A stretch of DNA of 64,000 nt. Source: Parafrankia discariae. Its GTDB lineage: Bacteria > Actinomycetota > Actinomycetes > Frankiales > Frankiaceae. The DNA lies in NCBI RefSeq assembly GCF_000373365.1, contig NZ_KB891159.1, positions 1 to 64,000 on the forward strand, read 5' to 3'. Position numbers and translations under genes: made by a program. Shown piece after piece: positions 32,398 to 41,786 of this stretch. Below the pieces are notes generated by a model that was given only the letters and a program-made list of their open reading frames with translations, did no database searches and had not been told where the DNA came from. How positions within the stretch are numbered: the first letter of the stretch is position 1; every line of letters starts with the position of its first letter.

Positions 32398-33180
32398 ATG
32401 ACAACGGCTCCCGCCGGACCCGACCGTCCCGCGCCGGGGTCCGGCTCCGGCTCCGACGCCGGTTCAGGCTCCGCCGCCGCCGGGCCTCGGCCCGCGCCCC
32501 GGCGCGCCGAGCTCGCGCGCATGATCGATCACACTCTGCTGCGCCCCGAGGCTACCGGTGAGGAGATCGTCAACCTCTGCGCGGACGCGGCGAAGCTCGG
32601 CGTCGGCACCGTCTGCGTCGCCCCGACCCATGTCTTCCTCGCCGCCGCCAGCGCCCGCCAGGACGGCAAGGACGCCGATCCGTCCTTCGCGGTCGCCTCG
32701 GTCGTCGGCTTCCCGCACGGGACGCATCTCACGGTGATCAAGGCCGAGGAGGCCCGGCGCGCGGTGGCCGACGGCGCGACCGAGATCGACATGGTCGTCG
32801 ACATCGCGAACATCATGGACGAGAACTGGCGTGCCATCGAGACCGAGATCACCGAGGTCCGGCTGTCGGTCCCGCCATACGTGATCCTCAAGGTGATCCT
32901 CGAGACGGCCCTGCTCCCGGACGGGAGCATCGCGGCGGCCTGCCGGGCCGCGGAGGACGGCGGCGCCGAGTTCGTGAAGACCTCGACCGGCTTCAGCCCG
33001 GCCGGCGGGGCCTCGCTGCGCGCGGTGCGGGCGATGGTCGCCGCGGTCGGCGGCCGGCTGGGCGTCAAGGCCTCCGGCGGCATCCGCACCGCCGAGCAGG
33101 CCCTGGCCTTCGTCGACGCCGGCGCCACCCGCCTGGGCCTCTCCGCGACCAAGGACATCCTCGCCGACATCCCGGCTTGA
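32398..33180 (+). CDS. deoC: deoxyribose-phosphate aldolase
   Basis: A 260-residue class I aldolase. It has the IDHTLLRPEATGEEI start, Lys165 in VILKVILET, the Schiff-base Lys194 in FVKTSTGFSP, and Lys224 in GVKASGGIRT. It splits deoxyribose-5-phosphate to glyceraldehyde-3-phosphate and acetaldehyde, the end point of deoxynucleoside breakdown by cdd, deoA, purine nucleoside phosphorylase and the mutase upstream. A ~35-residue Gly/Ser/Ala-rich leader precedes the fold. ATG 32398 is probably used without a leader; GATGAT lies seven bases upstream. Divergent from upp. Confidence 0.95.
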   Translation: MTTAPAGPDRPAPGSGSGSDAGSGSAAAGPRPAPRRAELARMIDHTLLRPEATGEEIVNLCADAAKLGVGTVCVAPTHVFLAAASARQDGKDADPSFAVASVVGFPHGTHLTVIKAEEARRAVADGATEIDMVVDIANIMDENWRAIETEITEVRLSVPPYVILKVILETALLPDGSIAAACRAAEDGGAEFVKTSTGFSPAGGASLRAVRAMVAAVGGRLGVKASGGIRTAEQALAFVDAGATRLGLSATKDILADIPA

Positions 33181-33189
33181 GCCCCGGAG

Positions 33190-33630
33190 CTAGTCCTCGG
33201 AGACGGTGAACACGGGCGGGAAGCCGTGCTGCTCCAGACGGCGGTTGCGGAAGAAACCGCTGGTGGCGAAGCCGAGGCCGATCCCCGAGAGCAGCAGGAA
33301 CACGACGAGGGTGAGCCGCACGCTCAGCTGGCCGGGCAGCAGCGCGAACACGATCGCGAACGGCACCATGAGCAGGAACGGGCGCAGCGCCTGGCGGATC
33401 CGCCAGCCCGGGCCGGTCAGGTCGTTCGAGACCCAGTCGTTGTAGCGGGGCGGGAGCGTCCCGCCGATCAGGTAGTGCAGCCGCCCCGCCAGCGGGGGAG
33501 TCTCCCGGTCACGGGGCGGGGGGACCGCCCCGGCGCCGGCGGGCTCCTGCTCCGGGCCGCCGGGCCGGGCCTGGGCCGCGTCCCCGGCGGATGGGGTCTC
33601 GGTTGCGGGGTGCTCTCCCTGGCCGTCCAT
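33190..33630 (-). CDS. DUF5313-like small membrane protein
   Basis: A 146-residue protein with a ~45-residue Pro/Glu-rich leader. The core is LHYLIGGTLPPRYNDWVSNDLTGPGWRIRQ followed by two membrane spans, PFLLMVPFAIVFALLPG and LTLVVFLLLSGIGLGFA, ending RNRRLEQHGFPP. The GG-LPPRYxxWVxxDLTGPGWRxR block matches the actinobacterial DUF5313 pattern as I know it. Function unknown. It converges with deoC with a nine-base gap. Confidence 0.65.
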   Translation of the reverse strand: MDGQGEHPATETPSAGDAAQARPGGPEQEPAGAGAVPPPRDRETPPLAGRLHYLIGGTLPPRYNDWVSNDLTGPGWRIRQALRPFLLMVPFAIVFALLPGQLSVRLTLVVFLLLSGIGLGFATSGFFRNRRLEQHGFPPVFTVSED

Positions 33631-33640
33631 GGGCTAGAGC

Positions 33641-34357
33641 CTACGGACGGCCCGGTGGCCGCCGTACGTCACGGCGGGTCCGGACGGCGGGCTCGACGTC
33701 CCGGTCGAACAGGCTGTGGGCCAGATGCGCGGTGGAGTTGTGCCACACCAGATGCCACCGGGGCGGGCCGGTCTCCGAGGTGCGGTGCGACCACCAGGTG
33801 ATGGACGCGTGCGCCAGCACGAACGCGGCCCGCGGGTCGGGGTCGTTCGGCAGCCCGAGCATCGTGGCGTGCGCCACCTCGACGGTCGCCGCGTGCGTGA
33901 CGACCAGGGCTCGTTGGCCGCGGTGGCGTTCCACCATGTGCCGCAGCCCGGCGGCGGCCCGGTCGACGAAGTGGTTCCAGCTCTCCGCGCCGGGGGCGAC
34001 CGGGTCGTCGGGCCGGTCCGCGGGGGTGCCGCCGAACGTGGTCCGGATGTCGGTCCAGGACTGGCCGTCGGCGCTGCCGTGGCCGGCCTCGGCCAGCCGG
34101 GGCTCGAGGATCACCGGCATCCGCAGCCGGCCCGCGATGATCTCCGCGGTCTCCCGGACCCGGCGGCGTGGGTCGGCGTACACCGCGTCCACCCGGCGTT
34201 CCATGGTGTGCATGACTGTCAGCCGGCGGGCGGCCCGTTCCGCCTGGGAACGGCCCCGCCTGGTCAGGCCGGTGCAGCCGAGATCTCCGCCGGCGATGCC
34301 CGCGGTGTCACAGTGGGCCTCGCCGTGTCGGATCAGCAGCAGATCGGTGTCGGGCAT
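33641..34357 (-). CDS. histidine phosphatase superfamily protein
   Basis: A 238-residue phosphoglycerate-mutase-like phosphatase. It has the LLLIRHGEAH motif with catalytic His11, GLTRRGRSQAERAA, VYADPRRRVRETAEII (second Arg), RLAEAGHG and the late VVTHAATVEV with the second catalytic His. The substrate is unknown. ATG 34357 follows GAGGAG. It lies ten bases downstream of the DUF5313-like gene on the same strand side, so the two may be read together. The tail beyond 215 is Arg/Pro-rich and not conserved. Confidence 0.88.
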   Translation of the reverse strand: MPDTDLLLIRHGEAHCDTAGIAGGDLGCTGLTRRGRSQAERAARRLTVMHTMERRVDAVYADPRRRVRETAEIIAGRLRMPVILEPRLAEAGHGSADGQSWTDIRTTFGGTPADRPDDPVAPGAESWNHFVDRAAAGLRHMVERHRGQRALVVTHAATVEVAHATMLGLPNDPDPRAAFVLAHASITWWSHRTSETGPPRWHLVWHNSTAHLAHSLFDRDVEPAVRTRRDVRRPPGRP

Positions 34358-34791
34358 GCGCGTCTCCTCGCGCCAGGGCGGCGGAACCCGCGGCCATGAC
34401 AACGGCCCGGACCGTCGCGCGCGAACCCTCCGGCGCCTCGCGACGTCGCTGATCGGACGGCATCGTCCTCACCTGGACCTGTGCCTAGAGTGTGGCGGAG
34501 CTTCGCCGCCCCGAACCGCGCGCCGCCACCGTGCGGCCCACCCGATCGGAGTACTCCGCCGGGACCGTTCCGCACCGCGGCCGGTGCGCCGCGTACCGCC
34601 GTCGGATCGTCACCCAGCGGGGTTTATGCGGTTCTCACCGTCACCACGATGTGCCGGGAGCGACATCGGGAGCGACGTCGGGCGTGGCCGTGCCGGGAAC
34701 GACGAACGGCGGCGGCGCTCCCCGGGTGGGGAACGCCGCCGCCGGTGCGTGCGGCTCGGTCAGCCCGTCGCGTGCCGCCGGTGCCGCCTGG
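34358..34791. other. intergenic region between acc genes and phosphatase
   Basis: About 430 bases with no convincing gene. It contains the acc-operon terminator at 34708-34743. Confidence 0.5.
34708..34743 (-). terminator. terminator of the acc operon
   Basis: GGCGGCGGCG (34708-34717) pairs exactly with 34734-34743. The stem extends inward through CTCCCC/GGGGAA with one mismatch to a GGGT loop. It is about 50 bases past the accA3 stop. Confidence 0.6.
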
Positions 34792-36555
34792 TCAGTCCTT
34801 GATCTCGCACAGGACCGCACCGCTGGTCACGACAGCCCCGACCGCTGCCGCGAGCCCGCCGACGGTCCCGGCACGGTGCGCGTTGATGGGCTGCTCCATC
34901 TTCATCGCCTCGAGCACGACGATCAGATCGCCGGCCTCGACGGTGTCGCCGTCGCTGACCGCGACCTTGACGATGGTGCCCTGCATCGGGCTGGTCAGCG
35001 CGTCGCCGGTGACCTTGGCCGCGGCTTTGCTCGCCGAGCGCCGCTTGGGCGCCGTGGCACCGGCGGAGGCCACCGCGCCGCCGCCCGCGCCGAACCCGGC
35101 GGGCAGGACGACCTCCAGCCGCTTGCCGCCGACCTCGACGACCACGGTCTCCCGCGGTTCGGTGTCGGTGCCGGCGTCGGCGCCGCCGGCGAACGGCGGG
35201 ATGGTGTTGTCGAACTCGGTCTCGATCCAGCGGTTGTGCACCCGGAACGGCTCGTCCGCCGCCTCCGGGGCGAACGCCAGGTCGCGCACGACCGCGCGGT
35301 GGAACGGCAGCGCCGTGGCCATGCCCTCGACGACCATCTCGTCGAGCGCGCGCCGGGCCCGTTCCAGGGCTTCCTGGCGGGTCGCCCCGGTGACGATGAG
35401 CTTGGCGAGCAGCGAGTCGAACGCCCCGCCGATGACGCTGCCGCTCTCGACGCCGGTGTCCAGGCGGACGCCGGGACCGGCCGGAGCCGTGAACGTGGTG
35501 ACGGTGCCCGGCGCCGGGAGGAAGTTGCGGCCCGGGTCCTCGCCGTTGATGCGGAACTCGATCGAGTGGCCGCGCGGGGTCGGGTCGACCGGGTCGAGGG
35601 CCTCGCCCTCGGCGATGCGGAACTGGGCCCGCACCAGGTCGACGCCGGAGGTCTCCTCGGTCACCGGGTGCTCGACCTGCAGCCGGGTGTTGACCTCGAG
35701 GAAGCTGATCATCCCGTCCTTGGCGACGAGGAACTCCACCGTGCCGGCGCCGACGTAGCCGGCCTCGTGGATGATCGACTTGGACGCCTCGTACAGCGCG
35801 GTGTTCTGCGCCTCGGTGAGGAACGGCGCGGGGGCCTCCTCGACGAGTTTCTGGTAGCGCCGCTGGAGAGAGCAGTCGCGGGTGCCGACGACGACGACGT
35901 TGCCGTGCGTGTCGGCCAGGATCTGCGTCTCGACGTGGCGGGGCTGGTCGAGGTAGCGCTCGACGAAGCACTCGCCGCGACCGAAGGCCGCGACGGCCTC
36001 GCGCACCGCGCTCTCGAACAGCTCGGGCAGCTCCTCGGCGTTCCAGGCGACCTTGAGCCCGCGGCCGCCGCCGCCGAAGGCGGCCTTGATGGCGACCGGC
36101 AGGCCGTGCTCGTTCGCGAACGCGACCACCTCGTCCACCCCGGCGACCGGGTCGGCGGTGCCCGGGGCGAGCGGGGCGCCGACGGCCAGCGCGATGTGGC
36201 GGGCGGCGGTCTTGTCACCGAGCCGGCGGATGGCTTCGGGCGGCGGGCCGATCCAGGTCAGCCCGGCGGAGATCACGGCCTCGGCGAAATCCGCGTTCTC
36301 GGAGAGGAAACCGTAGCCGGGGTGTACCGCGTCCGCGCCGGACAGCTCGCACGCCTGGAGAATCTTGTCAATTCTCAGGTACGAGTCGCCGGGCGTTGTG
36401 CCGCCCAGTGCGAATGCCTCGTCCGTGACCCGGACATGCATGGCGTCGATGTCGGGCTCCGCATACACGGCGACGCTTGAATATCCCGCGTCGCGGCAGG
36501 CCCGCGCCACCCGGACGGCAATTTCCCCCCGGTTGGCGATGAGGATCTTACGCAC
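34792..36555 (-). CDS. accA3: acyl-CoA carboxylase alpha subunit (biotin carboxylase + BCCP)
   Basis: A 587-residue fused subunit. The biotin carboxylase part has [20 protein letters not shown], the ATP-grasp loop [12 protein letters not shown], [14 protein letters not shown] as [15 protein letters not shown], and [13 protein letters not shown] linker with an [12 protein letters not shown]-like basic patch precedes the BCCP domain with the biotinyl site EAMKM (Lys about 552). It supplies carboxybiotin for the AccD subunit encoded upstream, making malonyl- or methylmalonyl-CoA for fatty and polyketide lipids. GTG 36555 follows GGGAGG. The operon order is accD, accE, accA3. Confidence 0.96.
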   Translation of the reverse strand: MRKILIANRGEIAVRVARACRDAGYSSVAVYAEPDIDAMHVRVTDEAFALGGTTPGDSYLRIDKILQACELSGADAVHPGYGFLSENADFAEAVISAGLTWIGPPPEAIRRLGDKTAARHIALAVGAPLAPGTADPVAGVDEVVAFANEHGLPVAIKAAFGGGGRGLKVAWNAEELPELFESAVREAVAAFGRGECFVERYLDQPRHVETQILADTHGNVVVVGTRDCSLQRRYQKLVEEAPAPFLTEAQNTALYEASKSIIHEAGYVGAGTVEFLVAKDGMISFLEVNTRLQVEHPVTEETSGVDLVRAQFRIAEGEALDPVDPTPRGHSIEFRINGEDPGRNFLPAPGTVTTFTAPAGPGVRLDTGVESGSVIGGAFDSLLAKLIVTGATRQEALERARRALDEMVVEGMATALPFHRAVVRDLAFAPEAADEPFRVHNRWIETEFDNTIPPFAGGADAGTDTEPRETVVVEVGGKRLEVVLPAGFGAGGGAVASAGATAPKRRSASKAAAKVTGDALTSPMQGTIVKVAVSDGDTVEAGDLIVVLEAMKMEQPINAHRAGTVGGLAAAVGAVVTSGAVLCEIKD

Positions 36556-36686
36556 GTTCCTCCCGTCCTCGTCCGGCCTGAGTCTAGGCGAGTCGGGCCG
36601 CACCATATTTCTTCTTTGCGATTCCTGCCCACCGGCGGGGCGGAAAGGTCCGCCCCGCCGCCGATGCCATGATCGGTTGTGTCTCG

Positions 36687-36938
36687 TCACCCGCTCGCGG
36701 GGAAGCGTATGCCGCCGGTGCGGGCCGACCGGGCCCAACCGCCTGGCCCGGCGGAGACCCCGCCGCGCAGGGCGAACACCGGGTCGGCCCAGGTGGACCT
36801 GACCCGCGCGGGCGGCGCGGCCGGGGCCGACCGCGCGGCCAGGACGGCCACGAGCGCGGCGATCTCCTCCGGGGTCGCGTCCCCGCGGACCAGCCGCAGG
36901 TGCGCCCGGCCGGGAAGCTCGTCGGGACTGTCGGCCAC
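36687..36938 (-). CDS. accE: acyl-CoA carboxylase epsilon subunit
   Basis: An 83-residue AccE/PccE protein: [24 protein letters not shown] is the epsilon-family strand-helix (RxV-G-xPxxEExAALxAVL), then a flexible Ala/Pro stretch and [12 protein letters not shown]. Epsilon subunits bridge alpha and beta subunits in actinobacterial complexes and raise activity. It sits between accD and accA3 on the same strand, which supports the call. Confidence 0.88.
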   Translation of the reverse strand: MADSPDELPGRAHLRLVRGDATPEEIAALVAVLAARSAPAAPPARVRSTWADPVFALRGGVSAGPGGWARSARTGGIRFPASG

Positions 36939-36993
36939 CGGCCGTTCCTCCTCGGTCCTCGGTCGTTCGGTGGTCCTGCTACGGCGGGGCGTT

Positions 36994-38589
36994 CTACAGC
37001 GGGATGTTGCCGTGCTTCTTCGGCGGGAGTGTCGCGCGCTTGGTGCGCAGCAGACGCAGTGCTCGGATGACCTCGCGCCGCGTCACCGACGGCGGAATGA
37101 CGGCGTCCAGGTAGCCGCGCTCCGCGGCGATGTACGGCGTCGCGAAATGGTCGGTGTAGTCCTGGATCAGCTCGCTGCGGCGCTGCTCAGGCTCTTCCGA
37201 GCCGGCGAGCTCGCGGCGATAGATGATGTTCACCGCGCCGCGGGCGCCCATCACGGCGATCTCGGCCGTCGGCCAGGCCAGGTTGATGTCGGCGCGCAGG
37301 TGCTTCGAACCCATGACGTCGTACGCGCCGCCGTAGGCCTTCCGCGTGATGATCGTCACCTTGGGAACGGTCGCCTCGGCGTAGGCGTAGATGAGCTTGG
37401 CGCCCCGCCGGATGATGCCGTTCCATTCCTGCGACGTGCCCGGCAGGAAGCCGGGGACGTCCACGAACGTCAGCACCGGGATGTTGAACGCGTCGCAGGT
37501 GCGCACGAAGCGCGCGGCCTTCTCGCTGGCGTCGATGTCCAGGGTGCCGGCGAACTGCATCGGCTGGTTGGCGACGACACCGACCGAGCGGCCGTCGATG
37601 CGCCCGAAGCCGACGATCATGTTCTGCGCGAACTGGGCGTGGACCTCGAGGAAGTCCTCCTCGTCCAGGATCCGCTCGATCACATGATGCATGTCGTACG
37701 GGGTGTTCGGTGAATCCGGGATGAACGTGTCGAGCTCCGGGTCGACCTCGGCCTCGACGTCGGCGACCTCGGTGTAGGTCGGCACCTCGTCCATGTTGTT
37801 CGACGGCAGGTAGGACAGCAGGGCGCGGGCCAGCTCCAGGCAGTCGGCCTCGTCCGCGGCCTGGAAGTGCGCGACGCCGCTGCGGGAGTTGTGGGTGGTG
37901 GCGCCGCCCAGCTCCTCCATGCCGACGTCCTCGCCGGTGACCTCTTTGATCACGTCCGGGCCGGTGATGAACATGTGGCTGGTCTGGTCGACCATGAGCG
38001 TGAAGTCGGTGATCGCGGGTGAGTACACCGCGCCGCCCGCGCACGGGCCCATGATCAGCGAAAGCTGCGGCACGACGCCGGACGCCATCACGTTGCGGTA
38101 GAAGATCTCCCCGTACAGGCCGAGCGAGACGACGCCCTCCTGGATCCGCGCGCCGCCGGAGTCGTTGATCCCGACGACCGGCACTCCCGTCCTGAGCGCG
38201 AGATCCATGATCTTGACGATCTTCTCCCCGAAGACCTCACCAAGGCTGCCGCCGAAGACGGTGAAGTCCTGGCTGAAGACGCAGACCTGACGGCCGTCCA
38301 CCGTGCCGTAGCCGGTGACGACGCCGTCGCCGTAGGGGCGGTTGCGGTCCATCGCGAAGTCGTGTGAGCGGTGCCGCGCGAACGCGTCCGTCTCCACGAA
38401 CGAACCGGGGTCGAGGAACGCCTCGATCCGCTCCCGGGCCGTCATCTTTCCCTTGGCGTGCTGCGCGTCCACCGCGCGCTGCGAACCAGCGTGGACGGCC
38501 TCGTCGGTCACCGCTTGCAGCCGGGCGAGGCGGCCGGCTGTGCTGTGCGGTTCGGGCGACGGTTCTTGCGGGGAAGCCGGGAGAGCCAT
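36994..38589 (-). CDS. accD: acyl-CoA carboxylase beta subunit (carboxyltransferase)
   Basis: A 531-residue carboxyltransferase of the AccD5/PccB type. N- and C-terminal crotonase-like halves are seen: [20 protein letters not shown], oxyanion-hole [13 protein letters not shown] and [13 protein letters not shown] in the first; [10 protein letters not shown], the [13 protein letters not shown] stretch and [17 protein letters not shown] in the second. It transfers carboxyl from biotin to acetyl-, propionyl- or longer acyl-CoA. Residue-level specificity (Asp/Ile switch) was not resolved. The ATG is seven bases after TACGCT, so the operon transcript may be leaderless. Divergent from birA. Confidence 0.96.
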   Translation of the reverse strand: MALPASPQEPSPEPHSTAGRLARLQAVTDEAVHAGSQRAVDAQHAKGKMTARERIEAFLDPGSFVETDAFARHRSHDFAMDRNRPYGDGVVTGYGTVDGRQVCVFSQDFTVFGGSLGEVFGEKIVKIMDLALRTGVPVVGINDSGGARIQEGVVSLGLYGEIFYRNVMASGVVPQLSLIMGPCAGGAVYSPAITDFTLMVDQTSHMFITGPDVIKEVTGEDVGMEELGGATTHNSRSGVAHFQAADEADCLELARALLSYLPSNNMDEVPTYTEVADVEAEVDPELDTFIPDSPNTPYDMHHVIERILDEEDFLEVHAQFAQNMIVGFGRIDGRSVGVVANQPMQFAGTLDIDASEKAARFVRTCDAFNIPVLTFVDVPGFLPGTSQEWNGIIRRGAKLIYAYAEATVPKVTIITRKAYGGAYDVMGSKHLRADINLAWPTAEIAVMGARGAVNIIYRRELAGSEEPEQRRSELIQDYTDHFATPYIAAERGYLDAVIPPSVTRREVIRALRLLRTKRATLPPKKHGNIPL

Positions 38590-38596
38590 ACCGCGA

Positions 38597-38602
38597 AGCG
38601 TA
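38597..38602 (-). promoter_or_regulatory. -10 box TACGCT for a leaderless accD transcript
   Basis: On the minus strand TACGCT is followed by seven bases and the ATG at 38589. Confidence 0.48.
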
Positions 38603-38672
38603 CGGCGGTCGGTGGTCCACGTGCTCGATTGATGTGGAGACCGTCTCACCCGACCTCTGGGAAGGTGGTCCC

Positions 38673-39677
38673 GTGCCAGTGCATCCCGCCGAGTCCCCCG
38701 GGCGGCGAACGGCCCCCGCCGCGCCGGCCGTCTCGCCCCCCGCCACAGGTCACAGCCCCGACCCGGCGGTGCCGCCGGGCGCACCGGCGGTGCCGCCGGG
38801 ATCACGACGTCCGCTGGACGTCGACGCCCTGCGCCCGCTCGCCGCCCGCCTCGGCCTGGCGCTCGCCGTCGTCGACGAGATCGACTCGACCAACGCCGAG
38901 CTCGGACGGATCGCCCGCGGCCTGCCCGGCACGACCGGCCTGCCCGGCCTGCCCGGCCTGCCCGGCACGACTGTCGCCACTGGCACGACCGGCCTGCCCG
39001 GGGTGGCCGGGGCGGCTGCGGTGCCGGGCGGCGCCCCGGCTGGGCTCGTGCTCGCCGCCGAACGGCAGAGCGCGGGCCGCGGGCGGCTCGACCGTTCCTG
39101 GGAGTCCGCGGCCGGCGCCGGGCTCATGGTGTCCGTGCTCGTGCGCCCGGAGACCGGGGCCCGGTGGCTCGGCTGGCTGCCGATGGTCGTCGGTACCTCG
39201 CTCGTGCGCACGCTGCGCGGGTACGCGGGCGTGCCGGCGGTGCTGAAATGGCCGAACGACGTGCAGGTCGACGGGGCGAAGCTCGCCGGCATCCTGGTGG
39301 AGCTGGCCCCGAGCCCGGCCGTGCCGCCGGCGGCCGTCATCGGGTTCGGGCTGAACGTCACCGCCCGCGCCGCCGAACTGCCACCGCGTTCCACCAGCCT
39401 GCTGCTGCTCGGCGCCGACCCCGCCCGGCTGGACCGCTCCGCCCTGCTCGGGGCCCTGCTGACCGACCTCGTCGAGGCGTTGGGCCGCTGGGAGGATGCG
39501 CCCGAGCGGGCCCGCGGTGAGTACCGCGACGCGTGCGCCACGCTGGGCCGGCGGGTCCGCGTCGAGCTCCCGGACGGGACGTCCACGCTCGGCACCGCGA
39601 CCGACGTCGACGAGCTCGGCCGGCTCATCGTCGACGGTCGGGCGTTCAGCGCCGCCGACATCGTCCATCTGCGCTGA
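38673..39677 (+). CDS. birA: biotin-[acyl-CoA-carboxylase] ligase
   Basis: A 334-residue monofunctional BPL without a DNA-binding domain. It has [12 protein letters not shown], the biotin/ATP loop [29 protein letters not shown], and GFGLNVTA, then the SH3-like C-terminal domain. It biotinylates the BCCP Lys of the divergently encoded AccA3. An extra ~38-residue Gly-Leu-Pro-Gly/Thr-rich insert lies at about 84-121, between RIARGLPG and [10 protein letters not shown]; it resembles collagen-like repeats. GTG 38673 follows GGGAAGG. A Pro-rich ~45-residue leader precedes the enzyme. Confidence 0.93.
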   Translation: MPVHPAESPGRRTAPAAPAVSPPATGHSPDPAVPPGAPAVPPGSRRPLDVDALRPLAARLGLALAVVDEIDSTNAELGRIARGLPGTTGLPGLPGLPGTTVATGTTGLPGVAGAAAVPGGAPAGLVLAAERQSAGRGRLDRSWESAAGAGLMVSVLVRPETGARWLGWLPMVVGTSLVRTLRGYAGVPAVLKWPNDVQVDGAKLAGILVELAPSPAVPPAAVIGFGLNVTARAAELPPRSTSLLLLGADPARLDRSALLGALLTDLVEALGRWEDAPERARGEYRDACATLGRRVRVELPDGTSTLGTATDVDELGRLIVDGRAFSAADIVHLR

Positions 39678-39821
39678 CCGCGGTCGCGCTGGCCGCGGTC
39701 GCGCCGACCGCGACACCGTTGACCACGGCCACCGTTGACCGCGGTCGCGCTGATTACAGCGTGTTGTGCCAGCTGGGGCGGCCCACCGGTGTGCCACGGT
39801 CGTCCGGGATGCGACGATCAG

Positions 39822-40334
39822 GTGGTGGCGTTTCCCGACGACGTTCTGACCGACGACGAAGAGGTGGTCCTCCACCTGCACCCGCACTGGGGCAGCCTGG
39901 TGGCGCCGGTGCTCTCCGTCGTCGCCGCGCTCGGCCTCACGACCCTCGGCGTGTTCTTCGTTCCGGACGGCTTCCTGCGCGAGGCGGTCCAGTACCTGAT
40001 CCTCGCCCTGGGGCTGACGGCCATCGGGTACTTCGGAGTGGCCCCGTGGCTGCGCTGGATCACCACCCACTACGTGATCACCACCGAGCGGCTGATGATC
40101 CGCGAGGGGATCGTGACCCGCTCCGGGCGCGACATCCCGCTCGTCTGGCTCAACGACGTCTCCTACGAGCAGAGCCTGCTCGACCGCCTGCTCGGCGCGG
40201 GGACGCTTTCCATCGAGAGCGCGGGCGAACGCGGGCGGATGGTCCTCTCGCACGTCCCGCGGGTCGAGGAGATACACGCCACCCTGTACGAGCTGGCCGA
40301 GGCGGCGGACGTCCGCCGCCGCTCCGGCGGCTGA
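39822..40334 (+). CDS. PH-domain (bPH2) membrane protein
   Basis: A ~170-residue protein with two membrane spans (LVAPVLSVVAALGLTTLGVFFV and YLILALGLTAIGYFGVAPWL) followed by a bacterial PH domain: WITTHYVITTERLMIREGIV, DIPLVWLNDVSYEQSLLDRLLGAGTLSIESAGE. The combination and the position after birA match the Rv3278c-type protein of mycobacteria. Function unknown; PH domains here may bind lipid or peptide. Start GTG 39822 or 39825; no clear ribosome binding site. Confidence 0.85.
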   Translation: MVAFPDDVLTDDEEVVLHLHPHWGSLVAPVLSVVAALGLTTLGVFFVPDGFLREAVQYLILALGLTAIGYFGVAPWLRWITTHYVITTERLMIREGIVTRSGRDIPLVWLNDVSYEQSLLDRLLGAGTLSIESAGERGRMVLSHVPRVEEIHATLYELAEAADVRRRSGG

Positions 40335-41102
40335 CCGGACCGCCGCCCGCCCTGGAAGGGGCCTGACCTGGTTTTTCGGGCCTCGGGCCTCGGGCTTCGA
40401 GGGCCGGCAGATTCGAGGGCAGGCAGAGGCGAACGCCCCGGGCCGCGCGGGCCGCGCGGCCCGCGGGCCGGGAGCTGGGGCCGGAAGCTGGGAGCCGACC
40501 CGGTCCCGCTCGCACGAGCGGCGAAGCCACGGCCCGCGCCACCATCACGGCACGGCGCAACCGTGATCTAGTGGACAAATCCCTCGCATGTCGGGGTGGC
40601 CTGCTCGCCGTTTGGCAGCCTCCTCGCCCTTTCGGAGCCGATTTCCCTGGGAATGCTGTCGGAAACGGCGAGAAAGAAATCAAACGGCGAGTAGTCGAGT
40701 ACCAGAAACGGACCCGGAGCCTCCACCATCAGCTCGAAGCCCCGCCAACAGGCCCACCGAAAAGGCCCACCGACAGTCGGGGCCTCGTCGCCGGGCGATG
40801 TGTGGCCAGCGAGTGAGTCCAGGCTGCCCCGCAACCGCAACCGCAACCGCAACCCCAACCCCAACCGCCACGGTTCCGCGGCGCCGCGCAGGGCGGCCGG
40901 GCCGCGCGAATACTTGTCGCGCCGCGCCGCGCCCAGGGCCCCCAAGGGCCGGCGGCGTCGGGACCCTGGGCAGGCGACCGCGCGGCTTCGGGGCCCGGAG
41001 CGACGCGGCCCTGGAGCCACGCGGCGGCCTCGGGGGGCGATTCCCGGTGGTCGATCAATTCTCGCGGAACGGGCTGTCAGGCGATCATGCTGTGACAACC
41101 TG
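40335..41102. other. long intergenic region with structured repeat element
   Basis: About 770 bases with no credible gene. Contents: a Gly/Arg-coding-like GC run with GGGCCTC/GGGCTTC repeats near 40375-40400, element A (40569-40712), a CAACCG microsatellite near 40830-40865, and GC-rich unique sequence. Open frames crossing it lack conserved features. Confidence 0.6.
40569..40712 (+). repeat. structured intergenic repeat, copy A
   Basis: About 144 bp homologous to the reverse complement of 56244-56391. Arms CTCGCCGTTTG (40604-40614) and its exact complement CAAACGGCGAG (40681-40691) enclose a second pairing (CCTCCTCGCC with GGCGAGAAAG, partly mismatched). Flanks GGACAAA and GAAACGGA are shared by both copies. 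Indels between copies rule out a conserved reading frame, so it acts as DNA or RNA structure. Confidence 0.75.
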
Positions 41103-41786
41103 TCAGAGCGGGTCGAAGTCGCGCCACCAGGTGATCAGCCCAGCCGGGTCGGCGCCCTGCGCGATGAAGGCCACCCGCTCGCTGTCGATCGTCCAGTAGG
41201 CGGCGAAGCGGTCGGGAGTGGCCTGGCAGACGAACGTGCCCGTGCGCCGGGACGGCAGCAGGTACGCCTCGGTGCTGGTCTGGCCCGCCTCGCAGGAACC
41301 GACGTCCACGATCGTCGCCGCGCGCCGGGCCGCGTCGGAGGCCACGGCCGCCTCGTCGACGTAGCCGAGCACGAGGACGCCGGCCGGCGGTGTCCCGGAC
41401 GCGGCCACCCCCGGCACACACCGCAGCGCGGCCTGGACCCCGGCCGCCCGTGGGTCGGTCGGGTCGCCCGATTCGCCCGGGGCGCCGGTCTCGGCGGTGG
41501 CTCCCCGGCAGTTGGTGAGCTCGAACGAGGACAGCCGTGCCACCAGCTCGCGCTCGGGGCCGTCCAGGTCCGCTGGTTCGGGCGAGGTGCCCGTGGTCGT
41601 GGTCGGGAGAACAGGGGACGCGGAGACCGTCGGTGGCTGTGATCTCCCGGTGTCCGGTTCAGCCGAGGTGGACGGCCCGCCGGCCGCGAGGGCGATCAGC
41701 ACCCCGGCTGTGACGACGGCGGCCAGGGCCAGCCCGCCGGGGATCAGGACGCGCGCCCGCGCGTCCGCCGGCAGGAGCCGTCTCAT
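41103..41786 (-). CDS. membrane-anchored protein with four-Cys WW-FDP domain (paralogue 1)
   Basis: A 227-residue protein with a short cytoplasmic start, one membrane span ([21 protein letters not shown], about 14-35), a Ser/Thr/Pro linker, and an extracytoplasmic domain from about 85. That domain has four Cys spaced 30, 42 and 22 and ends [13 protein letters not shown], then [11 protein letters not shown]. It aligns with the C-termini of the next two genes, with more drift and larger loops. I do not recognise a named family. Its start ATG overlaps the stop of paralogue 2 (ATGA), so the two are translationally coupled. Confidence 0.72.
   Translation of the reverse strand: MRRLLPADARARVLIPGGLALAAVVTAGVLIALAAGGPSTSAEPDTGRSQPPTVSASPVLPTTTTGTSPEPADLDGPERELVARLSSFELTNCRGATAETGAPGESGDPTDPRAAGVQAALRCVPGVAASGTPPAGVLVLGYVDEAAVASDAARRAATIVDVGSCEAGQTSTEAYLLPSRRTGTFVCQATPDRFAAYWTIDSERVAFIAQGADPAGLITWWRDFDPL

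Noticed and set aside
30186-32522. A 778-codon minus-strand frame across pmmB, upp and deoC
   Set aside because: It lies antisense to or out of frame with three well-supported genes and has no coherent domain.
40588-41199. Open frames through structured element A, giving a GGLLAVWxP peptide also seen in copy B
   Set aside because: The peptide resemblance is explained by DNA similarity; a one-base indel between copies breaks the frame.
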